Counted from the stretch's first letter, positions 1-7,032 are shown. The stretch: DNA of 16,596 nt from JAAYBR01 sp033813475 (GCA_033813475.1 JAPXRP010000094.1:1-16596); one strand, 5' to 3'. A program made the numbers and translations. Notes: generated by a model not told the origin, from the sequence alone.

Positions 1-23
1 GTCGTTTCCCTCCATCATCGCGG

Positions 24-43
24 CCCGCAGGCGAGCCTGCGGG
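24..43. repeat. Perfect 9-bp-arm palindrome
   Basis: CCCGCAGGC (24-32) and GCCTGCGGG (35-43) are exact inverse complements separated by GA. No T-run follows, so it does not read as a simple intrinsic terminator. It is the first of several palindromes in the gene-free stretch 1-608. Confidence 0.75.
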
Positions 44-83
44 AGGAAAGGCGGCAGCAGGCAGCCTCACCCCGCCCCATTGG

Positions 84-161
84 TCTTCTTTGTGTTCTTG
101 GTGTCTTCGTGGTAAAACTCCGGAAGTTTTCACCACAAAGTCACAAAGGGCACAAAGAAGA
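84..161. repeat. Long hairpin of CTTTGTG / CACAAAG units
   Basis: The left arm (84-119) carries three CTTTGTG-like units at 88, 97 and 105. The right arm (124-161) carries CACAAAG at 134, 142 and 151. The irregular spacing (9 then 8 on the left, 8 then 9 on the right) is mirrored, so each unit faces its partner, and AAAACT/AGTTTT closes the stem around a CCGG loop. The arms match over about 36 bases with a few mismatches. This suggests a folded element rather than simple tandem slippage. Function is unknown. Confidence 0.8.
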
Positions 162-256
162 GGGGGAAGAGAAGAGAGGGCGGGGCGTGTTGGGGGGCAG
201 GCGGCATGGGCATGGCACCCGCCCGCCCGCGCATTCCGCGTGCGCCTGAAGACAGG

Positions 257-273
257 GCCGGCGGGACGCCGGC
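257..273. repeat. GCCGGCG / CGCCGGC palindrome
   Basis: GCCGGCG (257-263) and CGCCGGC (267-273) are exact inverse complements around GGA. The core GCGGGACGCC is shared with the palindrome at 505-519, which suggests a small dispersed repeat family inside this intergenic region. Confidence 0.65.
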
Positions 274-308
274 GGTACGGGGCTGCCGCACTCCAAGGAG
301 CTTCGCTC

Positions 309-402
309 CGCGTTCTCTGCCTTGGGTGTTCTTCCCGTGTCACACCAACGGCGGTGCCTTGGGGAGAAGACTCAGCGCGGAGAACGCGAAGATCGCGGAG
401 GG
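309..402. repeat. Imperfect hairpin with CGCGGAG-type 9-bp units
   Basis: Bases 309-336 pair with 361-388 in inverse orientation, with about 22 of 28 positions matching. The right side runs into three units of exactly 9 bases: CGCGGAGAA (376), CGCGAAGAT (385) and CGCGGAGGG (394). Similar CGCGGAG/CGCAAAG units occur again at 10435-10476, so this is a dispersed family. No coding potential is apparent here. Confidence 0.65.
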
Positions 403-481
403 GGGGATGGGCTGAAACCGGCGCATCGGCGCGGTCTTCGGGGCATGGAGAGGGTTGGCGGTCCTTTCCGCCTGCTCGATC

Positions 482-498
482 TCAAATTTCAAATTTGA
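482..498. repeat. AT-rich perfect palindrome TCAAATTT-C-AAATTTGA
   Basis: An exact 8-base inverted repeat around one C, in an otherwise GC-rich region. It lies about 75 bp upstream of the putative -10 of the PL22-like gene. It could be an operator or simply another dispersed repeat; nothing in the sequence decides between these. Confidence 0.6.
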
Positions 499-504
499 TA
501 TTCG

Positions 505-519
505 GGGCGCGGGACGCCC
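505..519. repeat. GGGCG / CGCCC palindrome with GCGGGACGCC core
   Basis: GGGCG (505-509) and CGCCC (515-519) flank CGGGA. It shares the GCGGGACGCC core with the element at 257-273. Apart from the listed repeats and a putative promoter, I see nothing else in 1-608, and no convincing gene. Confidence 0.5.
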
Positions 520-572
520 TGCTTACGGAGGCGCGGAAGTGCGCGCCGTGCTGGGAATGTTCCGGGGGCGTG

Positions 573-581
573 TGCTAGGCT
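573..581 (+). promoter_or_regulatory. Putative extended -10 promoter of the PL22-like gene
   Basis: TGC followed by TAGGCT matches the extended -10 pattern TGnTAnnnT. The best -35 candidate is weak (TGGGAA at 552-557, spacer 18). It sits 28 bp before the start codon, with the ribosome binding site GGAGGG at 595-600 between. The same extended -10 pattern precedes both tRNAs and the patatin gene. Confidence 0.4.
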
Positions 582-608
582 GGGTCCGGCAACCGGAGGG
601 AACATGCC

Positions 609-1784
609 ATGTTTGGTTCGCAAATGGGACGACGTTCTTTCTTGCAGGCGGCCGGGGCGGCGGTGGTGTGCGCCGCTGCGGGGCGCCGCGCGGGGGCGGC
701 GGCGGGGTTTCATATTCCCCGGGACCTGTATCCGTCGTATGTGGATGAGAAGACCGGGGCCACGGTGCTGACCCTGACCCCCGGCGGGGCCGCGAACAGC
801 ATTGTCTATCAGACCCACCCGATGTGGCTGGACGGCGGGAAGTACCTGTTCTTCACGTCCGACCGGTCGGGCGGCGGGATGGCCCCGCACCTGCTGGAGC
901 TTGCCACCGGCACGGTGAAGCCGGTTCCGCTGAAGGACGCGGGGCACAACACCCTCTCATGGAACACGCCGTTCCTGTATTACGTGCAGGGGGACGCCCT
1001 GGGGATGCTGGACCTGGTCCAGACCTTCCAGGGGACGGCGGCGCCCCGGATATTCGGGAAGGTGCCTGAGGGGGTCCGGTCGCTGTCGGGCACCATCTCC
1101 GTCGAGGCCGACGGAAGCACGCTGTACCTGGGCGCGATCATCGGGGACAACGACCGGTCGGCGATTTACGCGGTGGACACCAAGACGGGCGACACCCGGG
1201 AGGTGACGGCGTTCGACTTCAAGGTGGGTCATGTCCAGGCAAACCCCTTCACGCCGGGGCTGGTGATGTTCTGCCACGAGACGGGCGGCGACGCGCCCCA
1301 GCGCATCTGGACCGCCCGGGTCGGCGGGGACGGCCCGGCGCCGTTCTACAGGGAGACCTACGACGAGTGGGTGACCCACGAGGCGTGGTGGGGGCCCGAC
1401 CGGATCGTGTTCACGGTGTGGCCCTACGACGACCGGCACAAGGGGCTGCCCCACGGCATCGCCACGGCGACCCTCGCCGACGGGCCGCAGGGGAAGATGG
1501 AGGTGCTCGCGCAGTATCCGGCGTGGCACACCCACGGCAGCCCGGACGGCAAATGGGTCATGGGGGACGACTTTGACCGGAATATCTGGCTGGTCCACGC
1601 GGCGAAGCGCGAGCGGCGGCTGTTGACGCAGGGGCATCTCGGAAAGGGGCTGAAGACGCACCCCCACGGGTCCTTCACCCCCGACAGCCGCGCGGTGCTC
1701 TTCAACTCCTCCCGCGAGGGCCACGACACCCTCTGCTGCGCCCTCCTGCCGGAGGACTGGGAGAGCCTGCCGAAGGCCGAATAG
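609..1784 (+). CDS. Oligogalacturonate-lyase-like protein (PL22-type beta-propeller), Tat-exported
   Basis: The 391-residue protein starts with a Tat-type leader: twin Arg at 8-9 in RRSFLQ, then a hydrophobic Ala-rich stretch to about residue 32. The rest reads as WD40/TolB-like propeller blades. Conserved PL22-like patches are HVQANP (208-213), FCHE (221-224), THEAWW (256-261), HTHGSPDG (307-314) and HPHGSFTPDS (351-360). In characterised PL22 enzymes, clustered His residues bind the divalent metal and act in beta-elimination of unsaturated oligogalacturonides; H223, H257, H307, H309, H351 and H353 are candidates here. PL22 enzymes are typically cytoplasmic, so a Tat leader is notable. The start is supported by GGAGGG 8 bases upstream; an ATG at residue 6 is an alternative. 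The fold and family likeness are fairly sure, but activity on oligogalacturonides is inference; it could be another TolB-like propeller enzyme. Confidence 0.75.
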   Translation: MFGSQMGRRSFLQAAGAAVVCAAAGRRAGAAAGFHIPRDLYPSYVDEKTGATVLTLTPGGAANSIVYQTHPMWLDGGKYLFFTSDRSGGGMAPHLLELATGTVKPVPLKDAGHNTLSWNTPFLYYVQGDALGMLDLVQTFQGTAAPRIFGKVPEGVRSLSGTISVEADGSTLYLGAIIGDNDRSAIYAVDTKTGDTREVTAFDFKVGHVQANPFTPGLVMFCHETGGDAPQRIWTARVGGDGPAPFYRETYDEWVTHEAWWGPDRIVFTVWPYDDRHKGLPHGIATATLADGPQGKMEVLAQYPAWHTHGSPDGKWVMGDDFDRNIWLVHAAKRERRLLTQGHLGKGLKTHPHGSFTPDSRAVLFNSSREGHDTLCCALLPEDWESLPKAE

Positions 1785-1794
1785 CGCACCGCGA

Positions 1795-1824
1795 TGGAAC
1801 GGGGACGGCATGTTTTGCTAGAAT
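1795..1824 (+). promoter_or_regulatory. Putative promoter of tRNA-Ser
   Basis: TGC at 1816-1818 followed by TAGAAT (1819-1824) forms an extended -10 about 18 bp before the tRNA. The -35 (TGGAAC, 1795-1800, spacer 18) is weak, as is common with an extended -10. Confidence 0.5.
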
Positions 1825-1842
1825 GCGCGTCCCCACAGGCGC

Positions 1843-1932
1843 GGAGAGGTGGCCGAGTGGTTGAAGGCGGCGGCCTCGAAAGCCGTTTTACGGGTAACCG
1901 TAACCAGGGTTCGAATCCCTGCCTCTCCGCCA
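1843..1932 (+). tRNA. tRNA-Ser(CGA)
   Basis: A class II tRNA with a long variable arm. The 7-bp acceptor stem GGAGAGG/CCTCTCC (1843-1849 with 1922-1928) is perfect. The anticodon loop CTCGAAA (1875-1881) gives anticodon CGA, reading UCG serine codons. The T-loop is GTTCGAATC, the discriminator is G (1929), and CCA is encoded (1930-1932). A T-rich run (1935-1940) follows and may help end transcription. Confidence 0.96.
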
Positions 1933-1942
1933 TCTTTTTTCT

Positions 1943-2068
1943 GTGGACGAACTGGACTGAGTGGACGTTGTGGACGGGGAAACACGGCTTTTCTCAGACG
2001 TTTTTTTCTGCCGAAATTCTCCCCCTCTTCGCGTCCACCCCGTCCACTCGGTCCGCTTCGTCCACCCG
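1943..2068. repeat. Long inverted repeat of GTGGAC-nnn / GTCCAC-nnn units
   Basis: The left arm 1943-1978 holds four 9-base units (GTGGACGAA, CTGGACTGA, GTGGACGTT, GTGGACGGG). The right arm 2033-2068 holds four units in the opposite sense (GTCCACCCC, GTCCACTCG, GTCCGCTTC, GTCCACCCG). Read as inverse complements, the arms match at about 28 of 33 positions, including the GAA spacer triplet and most of TGA/CGA. The loop is about 54 bases and pyrimidine-rich. It lies between tRNA-Ser and the patatin gene. Related elements are at 7110-7208 and 16481-16596. Confidence 0.85.
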
Positions 2069-2076
2069 GGCCGCTC

Positions 2077-2085
2077 TGCTATACT
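2077..2085 (+). promoter_or_regulatory. Extended -10 promoter of the patatin-like gene
   Basis: TGC (2077-2079) directly precedes TATACT (2080-2085), a good extended -10. No clear -35 is seen: the right arm of the GTCCAC hairpin ends at 2068 and covers that position. Transcription would start near 2092, leaving a leader of about 40 bases before the ATG. Confidence 0.55.
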
Positions 2086-2130
2086 CGGCGCGCTTTCGCG
2101 TTGTTTTCAGCGACTTGCACAGGAGGCGAC

Positions 2131-3543
2131 ATGCCAGGCAAACGGGCGGGGTTGTGGGCGTTCACGGGGGCGCTGCTTCTGCTGGCGGGGTGCAGCACGA
2201 TCCCGCTGCGGAACGCGCCGCTGGCGCGTTTTGACCGGGACGCCGGCTACCGCTACCAGAACACGCCGTGCGGAAGCGGAAACTCGGACAGCCTGCTGGT
2301 GGTGCTGACCTTTTCGGGCGGGGGCACGCGGGCGGCGGCGCTCTCCTACGGGGTGCTGGAGAAGCTGCGCGACACGAAAATCGTCTGGGAGGGACAGGAG
2401 CGCCGCCTGCTGGACGAGGTGGACGTCATCTCGTCCGTGTCGGGGGGCAGCCTGCCGGCGGCGTATTACGGGCTGTTTGGCGACGAGATTTTCGAGGACT
2501 TCCCGGACAAGGTCCTCTATCACAGCATCCAGGACGGCCTGATCCGCCAGGTGCTGTCGCCGTTCAACTGGCCCAAGCTGGCGTCGCCCTTCTACGGGCG
2601 CACGGACATGCTGGCGGACGATTTCAGCCGCCGCATCTTCAGGGAGAGGACCTTCGCGGACCTTCAGGCGAGAAACGAGCGGCCCTTCATTGTGCTGAAC
2701 GCCACGGACACGGAGCTGGGCACACGCTTCGACTTCACGCAGCGGCAGTTCGACCTGCTCTACTCCGACCTGGGCGCGTACCCCGTGGGCCACGCGGTGG
2801 CGGCGTCGGCGGCGTTCCCCGGACTGCTCACGCCGGTGACGCTGCGCAATTACCCCAAGGGGGACGACTTCGTGAAGCCCGCGTGGATCGGCGAGGAGCT
2901 GGCGCGGGACCGGACCGGGCACCCCCGCCACCGGGCCGCCCAGCAGGCGGAGAGCTATCTCACAGAGGAGCGCCCGTGGGTCTACCTGTGCGACGGCGGG
3001 GTGTCGGACAACCTCGGCCTGCTGCCGGTGCTCCAGCTGCTGCACGGCACCTTTCCCGGAGACAACTTCGGGGCCGACTTCAAGAATGCGGCGGTGCGGC
3101 AAATGGTCGTGATCACAGTCAATGCGAAACGGGACAAGAGGCCGCCCCTCGACCCGAAGGGCAAGGTGCTCGGCCTGTTCCAGGTGCTGGGCGTGGCCAC
3201 CTCGGCCCCCCTTTCCAACCTGACGGACTCCGAACTGGTGATGATGCGGTCGTACATCCGCCAGCAGGAGGAGCGGAAGCGTTTCAAACGGCGGCTCACG
3301 GAGCTGTACGGCGCGGAGGCGGTGGGGGCGAACTTCCCCGAACTCGACGGCCCGGAGGTTGAACACCACTTCATCGAGGTGGACTTTGACCGGGTTCCCG
3401 ACGCGGCGGAGCGCGAGGCGCTCAACGGCATTCCGACAGCCTTCAAGCTGAAACGGGAACAGGTGGACACGCTGCGCAAGGCGGCGGGGAAAATTCTCGA
3501 CGCGCACCCGGAGTTCCAGGAGTTTCTGGCGGAGACCCGGTGA
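2131..3543 (+). CDS. Patatin-like phospholipase lipoprotein
   Basis: The 470-residue protein begins with a lipoprotein signal (LLLLAGC, lipid-bearing Cys at 21), so it should be membrane-anchored. The patatin lipase fold is shown by the oxyanion-hole glycines FSGGGTRAA (61-69), the nucleophile elbow SVSGGS (102-107, Ser104 catalytic) and the second dyad member DGG (288-290, Asp288). Patatin domains are Ser-Asp acyl hydrolases of phospholipids or other acyl esters. Both dyad residues are present, so it is probably active; the substrate is unknown. About 160 residues after the DGG motif form a charged helical tail without a recognised domain. The start is set by AGGAGG (2121-2126) and the lipobox; an in-frame open stretch reaches back through the tRNA and is not coding. 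It converges with the MscS-like gene, leaving only 3 bases between stop codons. Confidence 0.88.
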   Translation: MPGKRAGLWAFTGALLLLAGCSTIPLRNAPLARFDRDAGYRYQNTPCGSGNSDSLLVVLTFSGGGTRAAALSYGVLEKLRDTKIVWEGQERRLLDEVDVISSVSGGSLPAAYYGLFGDEIFEDFPDKVLYHSIQDGLIRQVLSPFNWPKLASPFYGRTDMLADDFSRRIFRERTFADLQARNERPFIVLNATDTELGTRFDFTQRQFDLLYSDLGAYPVGHAVAASAAFPGLLTPVTLRNYPKGDDFVKPAWIGEELARDRTGHPRHRAAQQAESYLTEERPWVYLCDGGVSDNLGLLPVLQLLHGTFPGDNFGADFKNAAVRQMVVITVNAKRDKRPPLDPKGKVLGLFQVLGVATSAPLSNLTDSELVMMRSYIRQQEERKRFKRRLTELYGAEAVGANFPELDGPEVEHHFIEVDFDRVPDAAEREALNGIPTAFKLKREQVDTLRKAAGKILDAHPEFQEFLAETR

Positions 3544-3546
3544 CGC

Positions 3547-4062
3547 CTACTCCGCCGCCGGGGGCGCTTCCCTGGGCAGCACCGTCACCGGATTGGCGAT
3601 GACCGCCGAATTGGGGACCAGGTACTTCTTGCCGCCGTCCGCCAGGGTGACGTAGCGCAGGTCCACGCCCTGGACAACCCCCTCGAAGCCCGTCACCAGG
3701 ATGCGGTCCCCGGAGACAAAGGGGCGGCTCAGGAGAAGCATGACCCCCGCCACGGCGCTGGACAGCATGTCCTTGAGGGCGAAGCCGAGGGCGAAGCCGG
3801 TCAGGCCCAGGCCCGCGATGACGGCGGTGACGTCCACCCCCAGGGTGCCCAGACCGCACACCACGCCGAACCCGGACAGGCCAATGGCCACGGCCCGGCC
3901 GAGGAGCAGGAGGATGTCCCTGCGCTGGGGGTCCTTGTCCGCCATGCGCCGGATCACGGCCTCCGCCGTCTTTCCTCCGATCCAGAACGCGGCCGCAACG
4001 GCGAGTGCCAGGCCGACCTTCGGCAGATACGCCATGACCATGACCATGACCGCTTCCATCAT
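3547..4062 (-). CDS. Short MscS-family mechanosensitive channel
   Basis: The 171-residue protein has hydrophobic segments at about 8-30, 50-74 and 78-113. The last matches the MscS pore helix: a Gly/Ala-spaced stretch AVIAGLGLTGFALGFAL (80-96), then RPF (113-115) and GDRI (118-121). A beta-domain follows, ending with VPNS (149-152) and AVIANP. MscS channels open on membrane tension to release solutes in osmotic downshock. The protein ends soon after the beta-domain, so the large C-terminal alpha/beta vestibule of E. coli MscS (286 residues) is missing; the C-terminus is a short Pro/Ala tail. AAGGAG lies upstream; the start could be either of two adjacent ATGs (4062 or 4059). The family is secure; full channel function is less so. 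Confidence 0.85.
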   Translation of the reverse strand: MMEAVMVMVMAYLPKVGLALAVAAAFWIGGKTAEAVIRRMADKDPQRRDILLLLGRAVAIGLSGFGVVCGLGTLGVDVTAVIAGLGLTGFALGFALKDMLSSAVAGVMLLLSRPFVSGDRILVTGFEGVVQGVDLRYVTLADGGKKYLVPNSAVIANPVTVLPREAPPAAE

Positions 4063-4120
4063 TCGCTCCTTTCCTGTCCCCGGCCCCGCAGGGCGGCGCC
4101 CGGGACGCTGTGCGCCCTCG

Positions 4121-4279
4121 TCAGGCCCCGCGGGCCTTCCAGGTGAAGACCCAGTTTCCGGAACCCACCGTCAAGCGCGTCTCCCTGTCGCCGGAGCGCG
4201 GATCGGGCCGCCGCTCCCCGGACGGCTCCGCGCCGTCCTCCAAAACAGTGATTATACCGCCTTCCGTCAACGGGGTCAT
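4121..4279 (-). CDS. Small ORF overlapping the rhamnosidase stop; possible displaced GH78 C-terminal tail
   Basis: A 52-residue reading frame whose ATG overlaps the rhamnosidase stop as ATGA, one frame back. It reads MTPLTEGG near its start and RLTVGSGNWVFTWK near its end. As I recall the family, many GH78 rhamnosidases end with an EGG stretch followed by a VGSGxYxF strand, so this looks like such a terminus. Third codon positions are mostly G or C, as in neighbouring genes, which suggests real coding history. There is no strong Shine-Dalgarno site; translation would depend on coupling at ATGA. It could be a coupled small protein, a remnant cut off by a frameshift, or a sequencing indel. Only open-frame and motif evidence support it. 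Confidence 0.35.
   Translation of the reverse strand: MTPLTEGGIITVLEDGAEPSGERRPDPRSGDRETRLTVGSGNWVFTWKARGA
4251..4279 (-). promoter_or_regulatory. Possible promoter upstream of the MscS-like gene
   Basis: On the minus strand ATGACC (4279-4274) lies 17 bases before a perfect TATAAT (4256-4251). It would give a leader of about 180 bases before the MscS start. The TATAAT also falls inside the possible displaced rhamnosidase tail (codons GGT ATA ATC), so the match may be chance. Confidence 0.35.
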
Positions 4280-6990
4280 TTCTCGGGTGGGCGACACACA
4301 AAGGTGGCCGGACCGCCCCATCCCGTGACGCGTATCTGATGCTCCTCGCGGACCACGCCCTTCTCGCGCAAGTCGGAGAACTCGCGCGGATTCTCCCAGT
4401 CTTGGCAAGTCTGCACGCAGCTGTCGCCTGCCACGGGCAGGACCGCCTCCCAAACAGTTGATCCGGGGGCGTTGAAGTCCAGCGTGAACGCCGCCCCCTC
4501 CCGCCTCCACTCCACGGTTACCCGGCCGCGCGGGCTGTCAAAGTGCCCTTTGGCGGCGGTGAGGTCGCCGACGGGGGTGGGGGCGATGAGCAGGCGCGCG
4601 AAGCCCCGGCTGTCCGGGGCCTGGCGGATGCCGAGCACGTAGGCCTGGAACCATTCCTGGATGTGGCCGAACATGCAGTGGTTGAGGGACTCGCCGGGCT
4701 TGTCCCACCTCTCGGAGAGGGTCTTGAGGCCGTGCTGCCGGAGCATGCAGCCGTAGCCCGGCGGGTCGGTGCGGTTGACGATGCGCCACACGAGGTCGGA
4801 GCGCCCGGCGTCGGCCAGGGCGCGCACGAGATACCGGAAGCACACCTCGCCGGTGGTGGGGCGGAACTGCATGTCCTCCAGGGCCTTCACGAGATTCGCC
4901 AGCACGGCGTCGCGGTCGGCCTCGGGCACGAGGCCGAAGAACAGCCCCACGGCGAGGGAGGACTGGCTGCCCGTGGCGACGCTTTTCGTGTCCGGGTGAT
5001 AGTAGGCGGCGAGGAAGTCCTCCCGCACTTTGGCGGCCAGGGCGGCGAACTCCTCCGCGTCCGCGGCGCGGTTCCCCAGGCGCGCCGTTTCGGCGAGGAT
5101 GCGCGCGTTGTCGTGCAGGAAGGCCGTGGCGGTCAGCTCGTCCGGCGTGAGCTGCGAGGCGCCGGCGTGGCCCTTTTCCGGGGTCCAGTCATACCAGTCG
5201 CCGAGGCCGCCCTTGGCGAGCCCCTTCTTGTTCCGGGTGGACGCGAGATAGCGGGTGTACTTCGCCATGGTGTCGTACTGGCGTTCCAGGGTGCGGGTGT
5301 CGTCCTCCCACTGGTACAGGAGCCACGGCAGCTGCACGCAGGCGCTGCCCCATTCGGCCGACTCGAAGAAGCCGCCGCTGAACCGGGTGTACTCCGGGGC
5401 GATGTCGGGCACGAGGCCGCTGTCGAGCTGCGACTCCATGGTGTCGCGGCAGATTTTGCGGTAGAGGCCCGCCGCGTCGTAGTGGTAGAGGATGGACGGC
5501 CCCATGAGGTGCGACACCTCCAGCCAGCCGAGCTTTTCGCGGTGGGGGCAGTCGGTCAGCACGCTCTGGAGGTTGCTGCGCACGGAGCGGGCCACCATGT
5601 CGTTGATGTCGTTCATGAGCGCGTTGTCGCACCGGAACGACCCGGCCTCCGGGGCGGCGCTGGAGACGAAGTCCGCGCCGATGTCGAGCAGCAGGGGCAG
5701 GTGGTTGTCCGCCGCGGCGTCCTCCGGACGGACCGCCCCCTTGAGGAACAGGTACTGGAAGCCGAAATAGGTGAAGCGGGGCCGGAAAGTCTCGTCTCCC
5801 TCCCCCTTCAGCGTGTAGGTGTAGGAGTGGCCTGCCCAGGGGGTGTCGGGCAGTTCGCCCACCGTCACGGTCACCGCCGTCCCCGCCGCCCCGCGCACGG
5901 TGAAAAAGGGCACGGCGGAGAGGTTCTCGCCCAGGTTGACGAAGTATTCGCCCGGCGCGGTGGAACGGATTTCCGCCGGGCGCAGGGTGCGCAGCACCTT
6001 CACCGGCGGCGCCTCGGACAGGCGGAGCGCGCCGCCCGGCCCCTCCGTCTCCTTCGCCGCCGCCCACGCGGCGTCGTCATAGCCGGGGGCGTCCCAGCCG
6101 GGGCGCTCGCGGCGGGCGTCGTAGTCCTCGCCGCCGTAGATGCAGGTGAAGGTGACGGGGCTCTCCGCCGCGCGCCACGAGCTGTCCGTCGCCACGATTT
6201 CCTCCGTGCCGTCGTCGTAGCGGACGTGCAGTTGCAGGATCAGTTTCTGGGGGCCGAAACTGCCCGTGAACTTCGTGTAGCGGCCGCCGGGCACGTTGTA
6301 CATGCCGTTGCCGAGCATCACGCCGAGGACGTTCTCCCCCGCACGAAGCTGCGCCGTCACATCAAAGGGGACGTAAAGGCAGGTCTTCTTGTAGTTGCTC
6401 CAGCCAGGGTCCAGGAAGTGGTCGCCCGCCTTCGCGCCGTTCACGGAGCACTCAAACTGGCCCAGACCGCAGACAAAGGCCACGGCCCGCGCCACCGGCT
6501 TGTCCTGCACGGTGAAGGACTTGCGGAACATGGAGGAGGCCCAGCCGTCGTCGGGCGCGGTGATCCACTTCGCGCGCCACGCCTCCCCGCGCGGCAGGCC
6601 CCCGCCCCACAGGGCGGGTTTGCTCCATTCCGATAGGCTGTTAGATTCCCAAACGCGCACGCGCCAGTGGACCAACTGGGCGGGGGCGGGCACTGCGCCG
6701 GCATAGGCCGCCTGCTGTTCGGCCCCCTCGACCCTGCCCGAGTCCCACAGGTCCGCCTCGCCGCGCAGCAGCGCCTCCCGCGAGGACGCCGCCTGCACCT
6801 GCCACTCCGTATGCGCACCCTGGCTTTCCGGAAGCAAACACCACGACAACACCGGCTGGGGCTCGTCCACCGCGACCGGGTCCACCTTTCCCTCGCACTC
6901 CAGACGTTCCAGGAAGTCTTGCCCCCCGGCGGCGGAAAAGGACAGCCCTGTCATCAGCGTCAACAGCAGAAAAAGCGATCCTGCGCGCAT
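4276..6990 (-). CDS. Secreted alpha-L-rhamnosidase, GH78
   Basis: The 904-residue protein starts with a Sec signal peptide (RAGSLFLLLTLMTG, cleavage near residue 22). N-terminal beta-sandwich domains follow, with W-rich GH78 signatures such as HWRVRVW (108-114), KWITAP (141-146) and LGNGMYN (226-232). The (alpha/alpha)6 catalytic domain carries TDCPHREKLGW (479-489; Glu485 is the likely general acid), the GDWYDW motif (597-602), and SERWD plus GESLNHCMFGHIQEW (759-763 and 766-780; Glu760 is the likely base). GH78 enzymes are inverting hydrolases releasing L-rhamnose from rhamnogalacturonan, flavonoid glycosides or other polymers. The start was chosen at the signal peptide; an ATG nine bases earlier (6999) is possible, while the open frame back to 7095 lacks a signal at its start. 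The C-terminus ends in an atypical tail, see the small ORF at 4121-4279. Confidence 0.92.
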   Translation of the reverse strand: MRAGSLFLLLTLMTGLSFSAAGGQDFLERLECEGKVDPVAVDEPQPVLSWCLLPESQGAHTEWQVQAASSREALLRGEADLWDSGRVEGAEQQAAYAGAVPAPAQLVHWRVRVWESNSLSEWSKPALWGGGLPRGEAWRAKWITAPDDGWASSMFRKSFTVQDKPVARAVAFVCGLGQFECSVNGAKAGDHFLDPGWSNYKKTCLYVPFDVTAQLRAGENVLGVMLGNGMYNVPGGRYTKFTGSFGPQKLILQLHVRYDDGTEEIVATDSSWRAAESPVTFTCIYGGEDYDARRERPGWDAPGYDDAAWAAAKETEGPGGALRLSEAPPVKVLRTLRPAEIRSTAPGEYFVNLGENLSAVPFFTVRGAAGTAVTVTVGELPDTPWAGHSYTYTLKGEGDETFRPRFTYFGFQYLFLKGAVRPEDAAADNHLPLLLDIGADFVSSAAPEAGSFRCDNALMNDINDMVARSVRSNLQSVLTDCPHREKLGWLEVSHLMGPSILYHYDAAGLYRKICRDTMESQLDSGLVPDIAPEYTRFSGGFFESAEWGSACVQLPWLLYQWEDDTRTLERQYDTMAKYTRYLASTRNKKGLAKGGLGDWYDWTPEKGHAGASQLTPDELTATAFLHDNARILAETARLGNRAADAEEFAALAAKVREDFLAAYYHPDTKSVATGSQSSLAVGLFFGLVPEADRDAVLANLVKALEDMQFRPTTGEVCFRYLVRALADAGRSDLVWRIVNRTDPPGYGCMLRQHGLKTLSERWDKPGESLNHCMFGHIQEWFQAYVLGIRQAPDSRGFARLLIAPTPVGDLTAAKGHFDSPRGRVTVEWRREGAAFTLDFNAPGSTVWEAVLPVAGDSCVQTCQDWENPREFSDLREKGVVREEHQIRVTGWGGPATFVCRPPEK

Positions 6991-7032
6991 GGCGTGCATC
7001 CCCGTGGTTGCGTTGTCAAAAACCCGGGGAGG

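Noticed and set aside
90..578. An open frame across the first intergenic region
   Set aside because: It runs through several hairpin repeats, has no ribosome site, and gives an Arg/Gly-rich product without domain features.
1849..2130. N-terminal extension of the patatin gene
   Set aside because: It would read through tRNA-Ser and the GTCCAC hairpin; the lipoprotein signal and AGGAGG place the start at 2131.
3541..3549. Bidirectional terminator between the convergent patatin and MscS genes
   Set aside because: Only three bases separate the stops, and no hairpin with a T-run is visible there.
4251..4270. TTGACG followed by TATAAT on the minus strand as a -35/-10 pair
   Set aside because: They are only 8 bases apart, too close for a sigma70 promoter. 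The alternative ATGACC at 17 bases is listed instead, with low confidence.
4543..6636. A long plus-strand open frame opposite the rhamnosidase
   Set aside because: The GH78 motifs are on the other strand; this product is Val/Gly/Arg/Ala-rich with no recognisable motif.
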